64,000 nucleotides of DNA from UBA10002 sp964373775 (lineage in GTDB: Bacteria; Patescibacteriota; Minisyncoccia; Phycocordibacterales; UBA10002). The position numbers and the translations under genes are program-made. The notes beneath the pieces are model-generated. The model had not been told where the DNA came from. It worked only from the letters and a program-made list of their open reading frames with translations, and did no database searches. The stretch lies in assembly GCA_964373775.1 (NCBI GenBank), contig CAYJWA010000001.1, forward strand, positions 4,965 through 68,964. Reading direction: 5' to 3'. Positions within the stretch are counted from its first letter, which is position 1. Each line of letters opens with the position of its first letter. Positions 41,350 to 49,835 of this stretch are shown piece by piece.

Positions 41350-42111
41350 ATGAAGAATACCCGCATCATTCCCGCCGTTCATATCAAGGGCCCGAATGTG
41401 GTCAAGCCGGTGCATACCGAGGCATTGCGCGTGGTCGGCAATCCGAAAGAATTGGCGAGGCGGTATTACGAGGAGGGAGCCGATGAGCTCATCTATCTTG
41501 ATATTGTCGCGAGTTTGTACCAGAGGAATCTGGATTTTGAGTTGCTTAAATCAGTTACCGATGGCATTTTTATTCCGGTAACGGTAGGCGGCGGCATCCG
41601 GAGCATTCACGACATCAATAACGCGCTGCGCGCCGGTGCGGACAAGGTCGCCATAAATACTCATGCCATCCAGCATCCGGAATTCATTTCCGAGGCCGCG
41701 AAGGAGTTTGGGTCCCAGTGCATTATTCTCTACATTGAGGCAAAGAGGCAGCCCGCGGGTCACTATGAATGCTATACTGACGGAGGCCGAGAGAAGTCAG
41801 GAGTAGATACCGTGGAGTGGGCGAGGCGCGGTATCGGCCTCGGAGCCGGCGAGATCCTTATTTCATCAATTGATCGGGACGGCACGCGGCGCGGGTATGA
41901 TGTGGAACTCGTGCGGCAGATTACCGCGTTTGCGCCTGTTCCGGTTATCGCGCATGGCGGGGCCGGCAACTTTGAGTCCATAGAGCAGGTTATTAGGGAG
42001 GGGAAGGCAGACGCGGTTGCCGCATCTTCGGTATTTCATTATGAGGATTATTCGATTGGGGAGTTAAAGGAGTATTTGAGAAAGAAAAGAGTGAGTGTGA
42101 GAGAAAATTGA
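41350..42111 (+). CDS. HisF-like subunit of a sugar amidotransferase complex
   Basis: 253 residues with the full HisF barrel (RIIPAVHIKG, TVGGGIRSIHDINNALRAG, GAGEILISSIDRDGTRRGYD, PVIAHGGAGNFESI). Both acid/base residues of true HisF are changed at equivalent positions: Asp11 is His11, and Asp130 is Glu130 (ILYIEAKR). It is followed by HisH and a PseA/WbpG-like N-acetyl sugar amidotransferase, and no other his genes are present. As in Pseudomonas HisF2/HisH2, it probably channels ammonia from HisH to the amidotransferase rather than making histidine. Confidence 0.8.
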   Translation: MKNTRIIPAVHIKGPNVVKPVHTEALRVVGNPKELARRYYEEGADELIYLDIVASLYQRNLDFELLKSVTDGIFIPVTVGGGIRSIHDINNALRAGADKVAINTHAIQHPEFISEAAKEFGSQCIILYIEAKRQPAGHYECYTDGGREKSGVDTVEWARRGIGLGAGEILISSIDRDGTRRGYDVELVRQITAFAPVPVIAHGGAGNFESIEQVIREGKADAVAASSVFHYEDYSIGELKEYLRKKRVSVREN

Positions 42112-42253
42112 CCTAATTATTCTAATTACTCTAAACAAACCCCAAACACCAAGTCTGAATTTGGAATTAGGTATTAGACATTCCTTAGGTTAATTAGGTT
42201 AATTTCTTCACTATGAGTAATTAGACGAATTAGAATAATTCGATTTCATTCTT
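42112..42253. repeat. Intergenic inverted-repeat region built on CTAAT/ATTAG words
   Basis: The left side CTAATTATTCTAATTACTC (42113-42131) faces GAGTAATTAGACG and AATTAGAATAATT (42215-42241), its complement with one extra CTAATTCGT-type unit; more GGTTAATTAG words lie between. It ends at the ribosome region of hisH. Confidence 0.65.
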
Positions 42254-42892
42254 ATGAAATCCATCACTATCGTTGACTACGGCGTCGGCAATCTGCAGAG
42301 TTTAAAGAAGGCGTTTGCGCATGTTGGCGCGGACGCGCGGGTCTCTGAAGATGCGGAGGAGATACGAAATGCTCATGCGGTTGTTCTTCCCGGGGTCGGT
42401 TCTTTTGAGGCCGGCATGCGCGGACTCCGGCTCCGCGGGTTGATTGAAGCGGTAAAAGAGTTTGCGCGAAGCGGCAAGTCTCTCCTCGGCATCTGTCTTG
42501 GCGCCCAGTTGCTTCTTGACCGTGGGCATGAGTTCGGAGTGCATGAGGGGTTAGCCGTCATGGAGGGAGAAGTAGTTCGGTTCCCCCCTCTTTCCGGTAA
42601 CGAGAAGATCCCGCAGGTGGGTTGGAATGCGGTACGGCAACCAGAGGGGGTATCCTGGAAGGGAACGATTTTTGATTCATTCGCGAATACAGAACCGGAT
42701 GTGTACTTCGTGCATTCCTATATACTGAAACCGGAAAAGAACGAGCATATTCTCGGCGCGACTGTCTACGGCGGTTTCAAGTTTGCTTCTGCCATCCGAC
42801 GGGGACGCATCTTCGGGACCCAGTTTCATCCGGAGAAAAGCGGCACGGCGGGATTGGAAATAATCAAGAATTTTGTTACGCTCGTTTCATGA
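42254..42892 (+). CDS. HisH-like glutamine amidotransferase subunit
   Basis: 212 residues, class I glutaminase: VDYGVGNLQSLKKAF, VLPGVGSFEAGM, LLGICLGAQLLLDRG (nucleophile Cys), FGTQFHPEKSG (His-x-Glu). The catalytic triad is intact, so it should release ammonia from glutamine. It shares the ATGA overlap with the amidotransferase gene downstream and lies just after the HisF-like gene, forming the three-part amidotransferase set. Confidence 0.88.
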   Translation: MKSITIVDYGVGNLQSLKKAFAHVGADARVSEDAEEIRNAHAVVLPGVGSFEAGMRGLRLRGLIEAVKEFARSGKSLLGICLGAQLLLDRGHEFGVHEGLAVMEGEVVRFPPLSGNEKIPQVGWNAVRQPEGVSWKGTIFDSFANTEPDVYFVHSYILKPEKNEHILGATVYGGFKFASAIRRGRIFGTQFHPEKSGTAGLEIIKNFVTLVS

Positions 42893-44076
42893 AAGTAAAA
42901 AAATTAGACAAACAATTGGAGACACAACCGAAAAAAGTGCGATTTTGCGCGCGGTGCGTGGTCTCCAACCAACGGCCGCGCATCACCTTTGATGCGCATG
43001 GCGTCTGCAGCGCGTGCCGCTACACCTGGAAGAAACATCATGAAATTGACTGGAAGAAACGCGAGAGAGAATTGCAGGAACTCTGCAATCGACACCGTTC
43101 CACAGACGGCTCTTTCGATGTCGTGGTGCCCGCAAGCGGCGGTAAGGATAGCGGCTATACTGCTCATATCCTAAAAACAAAATACGGCATGCATCCGCTC
43201 TGCGTGACATGGGCGCCGTTTGAATACACGGACATTGGCTGGAAGAATTTTCAGAATTTCGTGAAGTCCGGATTTACGGTGCTCAATTGTTTTCCCAGCG
43301 GAGTACTGCATCGGAAATTGGCGCGCGTGGCGTTTGAGCTTAAGGGAGATGCCTGGGAGCCGTTTGCATTCGGGCAGAAGGCGTATGCGTTTCATATTGC
43401 GCTTACATTCGGCATCCCGCTCATCTTCTACGGAGAGAACGGAGAAGTGGAGTACGGCGGCTCTTTGAAAAATGCGGATAAGCCGTTTGAGTCGGTCGCG
43501 GACTGGGAGCATCTGTATTTTAAGGGTGCTGGCGTGGACGCGCTTCTTGGGGCGGGCCGTAAGCTGGGTATCTTTACCAAAGAGGAGATGCGAGATTCGT
43601 CATTTAATCTGTACCGCCCGCCGAAACTCCGCGACATTGAAAAACTCGGTGCCGAGATGCACTGGCTCTCGTATTACCGCAAGTGGGTGCCGCAGGATAA
43701 TTTTTATTACGCGCAGAAATACACCGGGTTTACCGCGAATGAAGAGGGTCGTTCAGAAGGCACCTACTCAAAATATGCAAGTTTGGACGACAAACAGGAC
43801 GGATTTCATTTTTATCTCGCCTTCATCAAGTTCGGCATCGGGCGGGCGACTTCTGACGCGGCGCATGAGATTCGCGATGGGCACATTACGCGGGAGGAGG
43901 GTGTGACGCTCGTGCGGCGCTACGATGGAGAATTCCCCAAAAAGCATTTTCAATGGTTTCTTGACTACCTCGGTATTGACGAAAAACATTTCTGGGAAGT
44001 CGTGGATTCATGGCGGCCGCCGCATGTGTGGAAAAAGGTGAACGGAGAGTGGAAAGTAAGAAAGCAGGTGGAATAG
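42889..44076 (+). CDS. N-acetyl sugar amidotransferase (PseA/WbpG-like)
   Basis: 395 residues: zinc-binding RFCARCVV and VCSACRY (Cys-x2-Cys pairs), the PP-loop ATP site VVPASGGKDSGYTAHIL, then FYGENGEVEYGG. The family (WbpG, PseA) activates an N-acetyl carbonyl with ATP and uses ammonia to form an acetamidino group on a sugar. Here the probable target is a nonulosonic acid or its precursor made by the genes downstream. The overlap with hisH supports complex formation. Confidence 0.88.
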   Translation: MKVKKLDKQLETQPKKVRFCARCVVSNQRPRITFDAHGVCSACRYTWKKHHEIDWKKRERELQELCNRHRSTDGSFDVVVPASGGKDSGYTAHILKTKYGMHPLCVTWAPFEYTDIGWKNFQNFVKSGFTVLNCFPSGVLHRKLARVAFELKGDAWEPFAFGQKAYAFHIALTFGIPLIFYGENGEVEYGGSLKNADKPFESVADWEHLYFKGAGVDALLGAGRKLGIFTKEEMRDSSFNLYRPPKLRDIEKLGAEMHWLSYYRKWVPQDNFYYAQKYTGFTANEEGRSEGTYSKYASLDDKQDGFHFYLAFIKFGIGRATSDAAHEIRDGHITREEGVTLVRRYDGEFPKKHFQWFLDYLGIDEKHFWEVVDSWRPPHVWKKVNGEWKVRKQVE

Positions 44077-44152
44077 TTTTTGAGTGAACGGTGAATGGGG
44101 TTGCGGTGAAGCGAACTTGATTTTTACCTTTTCGTTGCGTAGCATAGTTTCT

Positions 44153-45382
44153 ATGAGTAAGAATACTGACGATATAAAAAAGGTGGAAAGCGAGACGCTT
44201 GCAACCTTTCAGGAAGAGATTCCTTCGCAATACTTTTCGCATAAAAGCGAAGCAGAGTATCGGGATTATGTAAGGAACGCCGAGTTTGTTTATCGGGAGT
44301 TGTTCAAATTTCCTCCTCAGATGTTCCAAGGCGCGGAACTGATAGATTTCGGAGCGGGAACCGGAGAAAACACTGTGTACATGGCAAACTGGGGCGCTAC
44401 ATGCACGCTTGTGGAAATGAACTCCAAGGCACAGAGTATCTCAAAGGAAGTGTTTCAAAAATACGCGCAGAATCCTGACGGCCATACATTTATCTGTGCA
44501 TCAATTTTTGACTATGCGCCGATCAATGACAAGAAATATGACCTTGTTCACTGTAGGGGCGTTCTTTCACATACTGCAGCTAATGAAGTGGCTTTCCAAA
44601 AAATCGCGAACTTGGTTACACCGGGCGGGTATCTCATTTTTGGAGACCCCAATAAGGCGGGGGGATTTCAGAATATGTTGCAGCGCTTTGCCGTCTATCA
44701 TTTTGCTTCAACGCCCGATGAAATGGTGGCAGTGTGCGAACTTCTCTTTAAGGAAGACATTGACCGCAGCGAGAAATTTATTCCTCGCACCCGCCGCGCC
44801 ATTATTTTTGACCGATGGGTGATTCAATCCCAAGATGACCCTTCGGTTGCGGAAGTTATTGGTTGGATGGGTACGAGCGGCTTACGGCTGTATTCGTCAT
44901 ATCCCTCATTTATGCTGCCGTTAGTAAGTGATTCGGTTCATCATACGCCGAAGTTTGATTCAACATTGGTAGCTAACCACGGTGTGCTCGCTGAACTGGC
45001 GTGGATGTTACGGACCGAATCGGATAGCGAAGCGTTTCCTCAGTTAGTGAGCAAACTAGATCCGCTTTCGGCCGCCTTTGCAAATTTTACCTCATATGTA
45101 GCGAATCTAAATAAAAATACCAAGATTGATGCCGGCCGCTTCAAAGAATTATCGCGCGAGTTAGCACAATCTTCTGATTCGCTCAATTTTCTTCAGCTGC
45201 TTCGCGATAAATTGTTGCAGATTCTTATAGAAGCGGACGAATTTGTCAGTTTGGTCCAGGAATCTGATTTGAAGAAACTTCGTAAGTTTATTGAAAACAC
45301 TAAAGTTCTTTTTAAAAGCGCGTGCGGCGTACGCCATGTTGACTTCATTGCTTATAAACCTATAGAAACCAATGCGAATTAA
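44153..45382 (+). CDS. SAM-dependent methyltransferase
   Basis: About 410 residues from ATG 44153 (an earlier in-frame codon at 44084 is less likely). The SAM core reads LIDFGAGTGENTVYMANWG, LVEMNSKAQSI, KYDLVHCRGVLSHTAANEV, VTPGGYLIFGDPN. It has a long C-terminal helical extension (about residues 220-409) of unknown role. It overlaps the amidinotransferase gene by 11 bp, so it may methylate the same sugar or the amidino group. Confidence 0.75.
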   Translation: MSKNTDDIKKVESETLATFQEEIPSQYFSHKSEAEYRDYVRNAEFVYRELFKFPPQMFQGAELIDFGAGTGENTVYMANWGATCTLVEMNSKAQSISKEVFQKYAQNPDGHTFICASIFDYAPINDKKYDLVHCRGVLSHTAANEVAFQKIANLVTPGGYLIFGDPNKAGGFQNMLQRFAVYHFASTPDEMVAVCELLFKEDIDRSEKFIPRTRRAIIFDRWVIQSQDDPSVAEVIGWMGTSGLRLYSSYPSFMLPLVSDSVHHTPKFDSTLVANHGVLAELAWMLRTESDSEAFPQLVSKLDPLSAAFANFTSYVANLNKNTKIDAGRFKELSRELAQSSDSLNFLQLLRDKLLQILIEADEFVSLVQESDLKKLRKFIENTKVLFKSACGVRHVDFIAYKPIETNAN

Positions 45383-46502
45383 TAGTCACAATGAATGGGA
45401 TACATTGCGAGAAATTATTGTAGGCAGGGGAGACGGCCATGCTCATCTAGTTTTTCCGCATGGGCCGGTATCGGAAGAATTGCTTCATAGAGCGACTGCT
45501 TTGGCAAAAAAAGCTTTTCCGCAGTGGCTTATAGATGAAATCAATGAAGATCTAGAAGGACTCTGCCATGTTTTAAAATCTTTCGGCGTTAAAGTGTATC
45601 GGCCGGATCTTTCTCACAACAATAAATTTTTTGCAACCCCGTATTTTAGCGCCGTTGGCGACCATGTATATAACATGAGAGATTTACATTTGGTTGCTGG
45701 CAACACGGTAGTAGAGTCTCCTTCCCAGGAACAGCATCGTTATTTTGAGGCGATGGGTCTGTATCCCATTTGGTATGAATATCTTAAAGAGGGTTTCCGC
45801 TGGATAGTTGGTCCAAAACCAAGAATTCCAGGAGATCATATGATTGTATATACTGCTGACGGAAAGGATGGGTATGACGATGGGCAAAAGTATATCAAAT
45901 TAAAAGAAGAAGAAATCTTATTTGAAGCAGCCAACACGGTACGGTTAGGGAGAGACCTTTTGTATTTGGTGTCCAGATCCGGTAATTATCTTGGCGCGCA
46001 ATGGCTGCAAACCGTTTTAGGCGATGAATACCGGGTTCATACCACTGATAAGATCTATCGTTCCAGCCACATTGATTCTACCGCTTTAGCCTTAAGACCA
46101 GGGGTGATTCTTTTGAATGGCACCCGGGTACATGAAAAGAATTGCCCGGAGATTTTGAAAAAGTGGGAAAAACTTTATTTTACCGATATTGTTCCCACTC
46201 CGGAAAGAACCCTAGATTTTCACGAAAAAGTCAGGAAGAAGGTGCATCAGAAACTTTTAGAAATGGGGGTAGACTCCGGTTTGGAATCGGTGGCTTCTCC
46301 ATGGATTGGTATGAATGTGCTCTCAATTGATCCAAAAACGATTGTGGTGGATAAGATTCAAATTCCACTCATCAAATTCTTTGAGAAAAAAGGTTTTACC
46401 GCTGTGCCTATTAGTTTTAGACATTCTTATTACATGGGTGGAATCCATTGCAGCACCTTAGACACGGTTCGGGATAGCACATTAGAAAGTTATTGCGATT
46501 AA
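45372..46502 (+). CDS. Amidinotransferase (glycine/inosamine amidinotransferase family)
   Basis: 376 residues with the family motifs NEWDTLREIIVG, NMRDLHLVAGNTVVESP, RLGRDLLYLVSRSGNYLG, RSSHIDSTALAL (catalytic His region) and YMGGIHCSTLDTVRD (catalytic Cys360). The family moves an amidino group from arginine to an amine (creatine, streptomycin pathways). The FDAAD site of animal enzymes reads FEAAN here. Its position between the sugar amidotransferase set and the CMP-nonulosonate synthetase implies a guanidino-modified sugar; this is inference. Confidence 0.85.
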   Translation: MRINSHNEWDTLREIIVGRGDGHAHLVFPHGPVSEELLHRATALAKKAFPQWLIDEINEDLEGLCHVLKSFGVKVYRPDLSHNNKFFATPYFSAVGDHVYNMRDLHLVAGNTVVESPSQEQHRYFEAMGLYPIWYEYLKEGFRWIVGPKPRIPGDHMIVYTADGKDGYDDGQKYIKLKEEEILFEAANTVRLGRDLLYLVSRSGNYLGAQWLQTVLGDEYRVHTTDKIYRSSHIDSTALALRPGVILLNGTRVHEKNCPEILKKWEKLYFTDIVPTPERTLDFHEKVRKKVHQKLLEMGVDSGLESVASPWIGMNVLSIDPKTIVVDKIQIPLIKFFEKKGFTAVPISFRHSYYMGGIHCSTLDTVRDSTLESYCD

Positions 46503-46504
46503 AA

Positions 46505-47638
46505 ATGAATAAAGTTTTAGCAGTGATCCACGCGCGTAGCGGTTCAAAACGGATACCGAACAAGAACATTCGGGATTTTTGCGGCAAGCCCCTGATTGCG
46601 TATACGATTGAACAGGCGTTACGGTGCGCGTTTGTTGAGCGAGTGATTGTAGATACGGATTCGCCGGCTATTGCCGCTGTCGCAAAAAAGCATGGCGCAG
46701 AAGTTCCGTTTCTGCGCCCAAAACAGCTTGCCGCCGACACCTCGCAGGTTGCAGATGTGCTCTTCTGCCTTCTCTCGCGGCTGAAAGAGGAAGAAGGGTA
46801 TGAACCGACGCATGTGCTCATTTTGCAGACGACATCGCCGCTTCGCGAACAAAGAGATATAGACGCCTGCTTCGCGCTTATGGAACAGACCGATGCGACC
46901 ACCGTGCTTACGGTGGCGCCGACGCATCCGAGGTTATATCATCTCGACGCGGAAAAGAACCTCGTGCTCGGAAACAAGTTTGTTGTGGACTCCACCAATG
47001 TACAGGAATGGAAACCGGCCTACCTCCTCAACGGGTGTTTCGTGTATCTGGTCAAGACCGAGGCGCTGCTGCGCGAAAAGCGCATCATCACGAAACGCAC
47101 CAAAGCGGTCATTTGCGACAAATGGCGCTCAGTTGATTTGGATTCGCCGGAGGACTGGGTCGTGGCGGAGCTTTTGTATACGCATAGGGAGGAAATAAAA
47201 AAGAGTTTGGGACGCATTAAGAAACAGAAACAGACAGTACCGTCTGCTTCGTCCCCGTATAAAGATTTCGACGGATGGAATGAAGTGAAGAAGCACACGC
47301 ATGCAGAACCGCCGCGTCTATATACCGTGCGCGAGATTTGGTGGTGCCGGCTGGGCGAAAATGTCGGAACCGAACAGAACGGAACAGGGGATGTATTTGC
47401 TCGACCTTGCATTATTCTCCGCCCGTTCGGTCCAGGGGCCTGTCTTGTAGTGCCCCTTACTACCTCTCCGCGGGAGCACCCATTGCGTGTTCCTGTTGGG
47501 CTAGTTAACGGAAAGCAGGCTCGCGCGAATCTCTCCCAGATGAGAGTCGTTGATACACGGCGATTCACCCTTAAAATCGGTTTCCTTTCCCGGAATGCGT
47601 TTGATAAACTGAAAAAAGCCGCCGGAGATTTATTCTGA
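46505..47638 (+). CDS. CMP-nonulosonate synthetase (NeuA/LegF-like) fused to a PemK/MazF-like domain
   Basis: 377 residues. Residues 1-230 are a cytidylyltransferase: VLAVIHARSGSKRIPNKN, GKPLIAYTIEQAL, LQTTSPLRE, DSPEDWVVAE. After a Lys/Ser-rich linker, residues about 253-377 match stand-alone PemK/MazF proteins of CPR bacteria: KDFDGWNEVKK, REIWWCRLGENVGTEQNG, RPCIILRPF, VVPLTTSP, ARANLSQMRVVDTRR. There is no internal Met or stop between the parts. The first half activates the nonulosonic acid with CTP; the role of the second half is unknown. Confidence 0.82.
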   Translation: MNKVLAVIHARSGSKRIPNKNIRDFCGKPLIAYTIEQALRCAFVERVIVDTDSPAIAAVAKKHGAEVPFLRPKQLAADTSQVADVLFCLLSRLKEEEGYEPTHVLILQTTSPLREQRDIDACFALMEQTDATTVLTVAPTHPRLYHLDAEKNLVLGNKFVVDSTNVQEWKPAYLLNGCFVYLVKTEALLREKRIITKRTKAVICDKWRSVDLDSPEDWVVAELLYTHREEIKKSLGRIKKQKQTVPSASSPYKDFDGWNEVKKHTHAEPPRLYTVREIWWCRLGENVGTEQNGTGDVFARPCIILRPFGPGACLVVPLTTSPREHPLRVPVGLVNGKQARANLSQMRVVDTRRFTLKIGFLSRNAFDKLKKAAGDLF

Positions 47639-47657
47639 CGACTCTTTTGCACTTTTT

Positions 47658-47691
47658 CCCCTCCGTAGGAGGGGCGAGGCCGAAGCCAACT
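47658..47691. repeat. Short hairpin, same type as in the 23.4-kb mosaic
   Basis: CCCCTCC-GTA-GGAGGGG then CGAGGCCGAAGCC. The layout resembles CTCCCTTTACTAAAGGGAG followed by GGCCATAGGCCGAG at 23423. No T-run follows, so it is not a clear terminator. Confidence 0.45.
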
Positions 47692-47746
47692 GTGTTTCGA
47701 TGCTAGCATATATCTTTAAGAAAAGCAAGCAAACTAATGTAACCCT

Positions 47747-48718
47747 ATGAAGTTCCTCATTGCTGGACTCGGTTCAATGGGCAAGCGGAGAATCCGTAAT
47801 CTGTTCGCCAATGGCGAGAAAAACATTGTGGGTTTTGACATTCGTCAAGACAGAAACAAAGAGGTACAGCAGAAATACGGCATTCACATTCTGAATCGTC
47901 TCGGAGAGATTTCACCGAAGGATTTTGACGCGCTTATCATTTCCACTTCGCCCGACGCGCACGGTAATTATATCCGCTATGCCCTGAAGCATAAGAAGCA
48001 CTTTTTTGTGGAGCATCCGACAAGCGACGATGGATACAAAGAAATTCTCAAGAACAAAGACGCAACCGTTAAAGCTCCCTCCTGCACATTTTTATTCAAT
48101 CCAGCCGTCAAGCTCATGAAAAAGATTTTGGGAGAAGGAAAGATAGGGAAGGTGCTGGCGTTCCAGTATCACATGGGGCAATATCTTCCGGACTGGCATC
48201 CGTGGGAGGACTACCGTACGGTATATTTCTCAAAGAAAGAAACAGGCGCTTGCCGCGAGATGTTCTGCTTTGAACTTATCTGGCTGAATTATCTTATGGG
48301 TTCGCGCGTGAGAGAAGTCAAGGGTTCAATCACCAAACTCTCTGCTCTTGATATGGATGCCGACGATACGATTACGGCTGCGGTTGCGTATGAGAACAGC
48401 GTGCGCGGCACGCTTCTTATTGATGTCATTGCGCGAAAGCCGTTCCGCACGCTCCGCGTTCTCGGCTCCGAGGGCGTGCTTGAGTGGGAGCGATTTGACT
48501 ACGCGATAAAGATATTCAACGCCGCGACCAAAGAAACCGAAGTTATCCCCGTGCCGAAGGGGAATCCGGAAAAAGGGTATGTCAACGAGGAGGAGATGTA
48601 CATTGAGGAAATCAAGGCATTTTTGGATGCTATCTACGGTCGCTCGCCTTACCCATACTCGTTTGAGGAGAACCTCCTGAATCTGCGGGTTTTTGAGCGG
48701 GTTGAACGGGAGAGTTGA
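47747..48718 (+). CDS. Gfo/Idh/MocA-family oxidoreductase
   Basis: 323 residues: FLIAGLGSMGKRRIRNLF, DALIISTSPDAHGNYI, FFVEHPTSDDGYK (EKP motif replaced by EHP), FQYHMGQYLPDWHPWEDY. NAD(P)-dependent sugar oxidoreductases of this kind occur in nonulosonate clusters (as PtmF-like genes). It may oxidise or reduce the sugar precursor. Confidence 0.78.
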   Translation: MKFLIAGLGSMGKRRIRNLFANGEKNIVGFDIRQDRNKEVQQKYGIHILNRLGEISPKDFDALIISTSPDAHGNYIRYALKHKKHFFVEHPTSDDGYKEILKNKDATVKAPSCTFLFNPAVKLMKKILGEGKIGKVLAFQYHMGQYLPDWHPWEDYRTVYFSKKETGACREMFCFELIWLNYLMGSRVREVKGSITKLSALDMDADDTITAAVAYENSVRGTLLIDVIARKPFRTLRVLGSEGVLEWERFDYAIKIFNAATKETEVIPVPKGNPEKGYVNEEEMYIEEIKAFLDAIYGRSPYPYSFEENLLNLRVFERVERES

Positions 48719-48776
48719 AGGGGCGGGTAACTTTACGCAGGCGGTCTTTGCGTCTGTTTCTTCTCCGTTTTTACAT

Positions 48777-49706
48777 TCATTTTCTTATTTCCTTGATTAA
48801 ATACGCCTGGTCCAACCGAGGGAACTCAAGTTTGGAGAGTATCGCCTTGTCCATGGTCGCTCTAAAACCTATCTCTACGCCAATGTCTGTAAGAATTCGT
48901 AGCGTGCTCCGGCTGTATGAATTGTCAGGGTGAGCCGCAGTTATGATGTTTTTATGGAGCAGACCAGTGAGCATCGAGAGGTTTTTCTCGTATTCTTTTC
49001 GTTGTTCTTCGTCGGGCAGTCTTTTTAGGTTAGTGGGGTGCGTATGACTATGCAATCCGATGATATGTCCGAGATTTGAAAGCTCTATGATACGCTCCGG
49101 GTTGATCCAGAGCAGTGCAAGCAATCTTTTCGGTTCGAGTCCGGAGCCTCTAATCATGCGGTTCATGATATGTTCATATTCAGCCCGGTTTAGTATGATA
49201 TCCCGCACATATCTGAACTTTTTATCCTCCGGCGTATAGATGTGGTACGGCGTAAATATTTTTCTGTGGTCAAAATTTCGGAGTCCCCGTGCCACTTTTT
49301 CTCGGAGAGGTGACTTTGCGACGCTCTCATCGAAGGCAGCATAAAAGTCATTTATTCGCTTAAATTTCTTAAACCGGTAATATCGATAGATCTCGAGTTT
49401 GGGAGGACTTTTTTGGAAGACCCCGCTGCAAATGAACCAAAATGCTTTGAGATTGTGTTTCCGGAGAACCGGCAGGGCAATATCGAATTGGCATCGGAGC
49501 GCATCGTCGAATGTTATGCAGACATCCCGTCCGGTAAGCGTGTTGCCGCGCGCCTTTTCAAGCCATTTTTCTGCTGAAAGTATGTTGAATCTTTTTTTGT
49601 AGAACGATAACATGCGGTCAAATTCATTGGCCGTTATCGATCCTTGGCTCGGAATATATTTTTTATTGTCGTGAAAATAATGGAACATCAATCCGTGAGG
49701 GACCAT
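48777..49706 (-). CDS. Polysaccharide deacetylase (NodB-type)
   Basis: About 310 residues from ATG 49706 (MVPHGLMFHYFHD); an upstream TTG start at 49775 is too close to the likely transcription start. Motifs: VCITFDDALRCQ (metal-binding Asp pair) and LIGLHSHTHPTNL with His-x3-His-type ligands. It removes an acyl group from a sugar. It converges on the oxidoreductase and is divergent from the NeuB gene, so it is regulated separately from the cassette. Confidence 0.75.
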   Translation of the reverse strand: MVPHGLMFHYFHDNKKYIPSQGSITANEFDRMLSFYKKRFNILSAEKWLEKARGNTLTGRDVCITFDDALRCQFDIALPVLRKHNLKAFWFICSGVFQKSPPKLEIYRYYRFKKFKRINDFYAAFDESVAKSPLREKVARGLRNFDHRKIFTPYHIYTPEDKKFRYVRDIILNRAEYEHIMNRMIRGSGLEPKRLLALLWINPERIIELSNLGHIIGLHSHTHPTNLKRLPDEEQRKEYEKNLSMLTGLLHKNIITAAHPDNSYSRSTLRILTDIGVEIGFRATMDKAILSKLEFPRLDQAYLIKEIRK

Positions 49707-49835
49707 AGCGTCTTTTTTTAGGAATAAGTGCCACTTTGCGGTTCGTAGCCGTATACCGTTACTATTTAAGCTCAACTTTAGTTATACTAGCATACAGTCG
49801 TGGAAAACGGATGCGGGCGGTAATGTCACCATACT

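Noticed and set aside
41350..42892. HisF/HisH as histidine biosynthesis genes
   Set aside because: No other his genes nearby, both HisF catalytic Asp changed, and directly coupled to a PseA/WbpG-like amidotransferase.
47658..47691. Terminator after the CMP-nonulosonate synthetase
   Set aside because: Good 7-bp hairpin but no T-run on either strand in the right place.
49706..49775. TTG start for the polysaccharide deacetylase at 49775
   Set aside because: It would leave almost no leader after the possible -10 box near 49781-49786, and the family normally starts near MVPHG; ATG 49706 is preferred.
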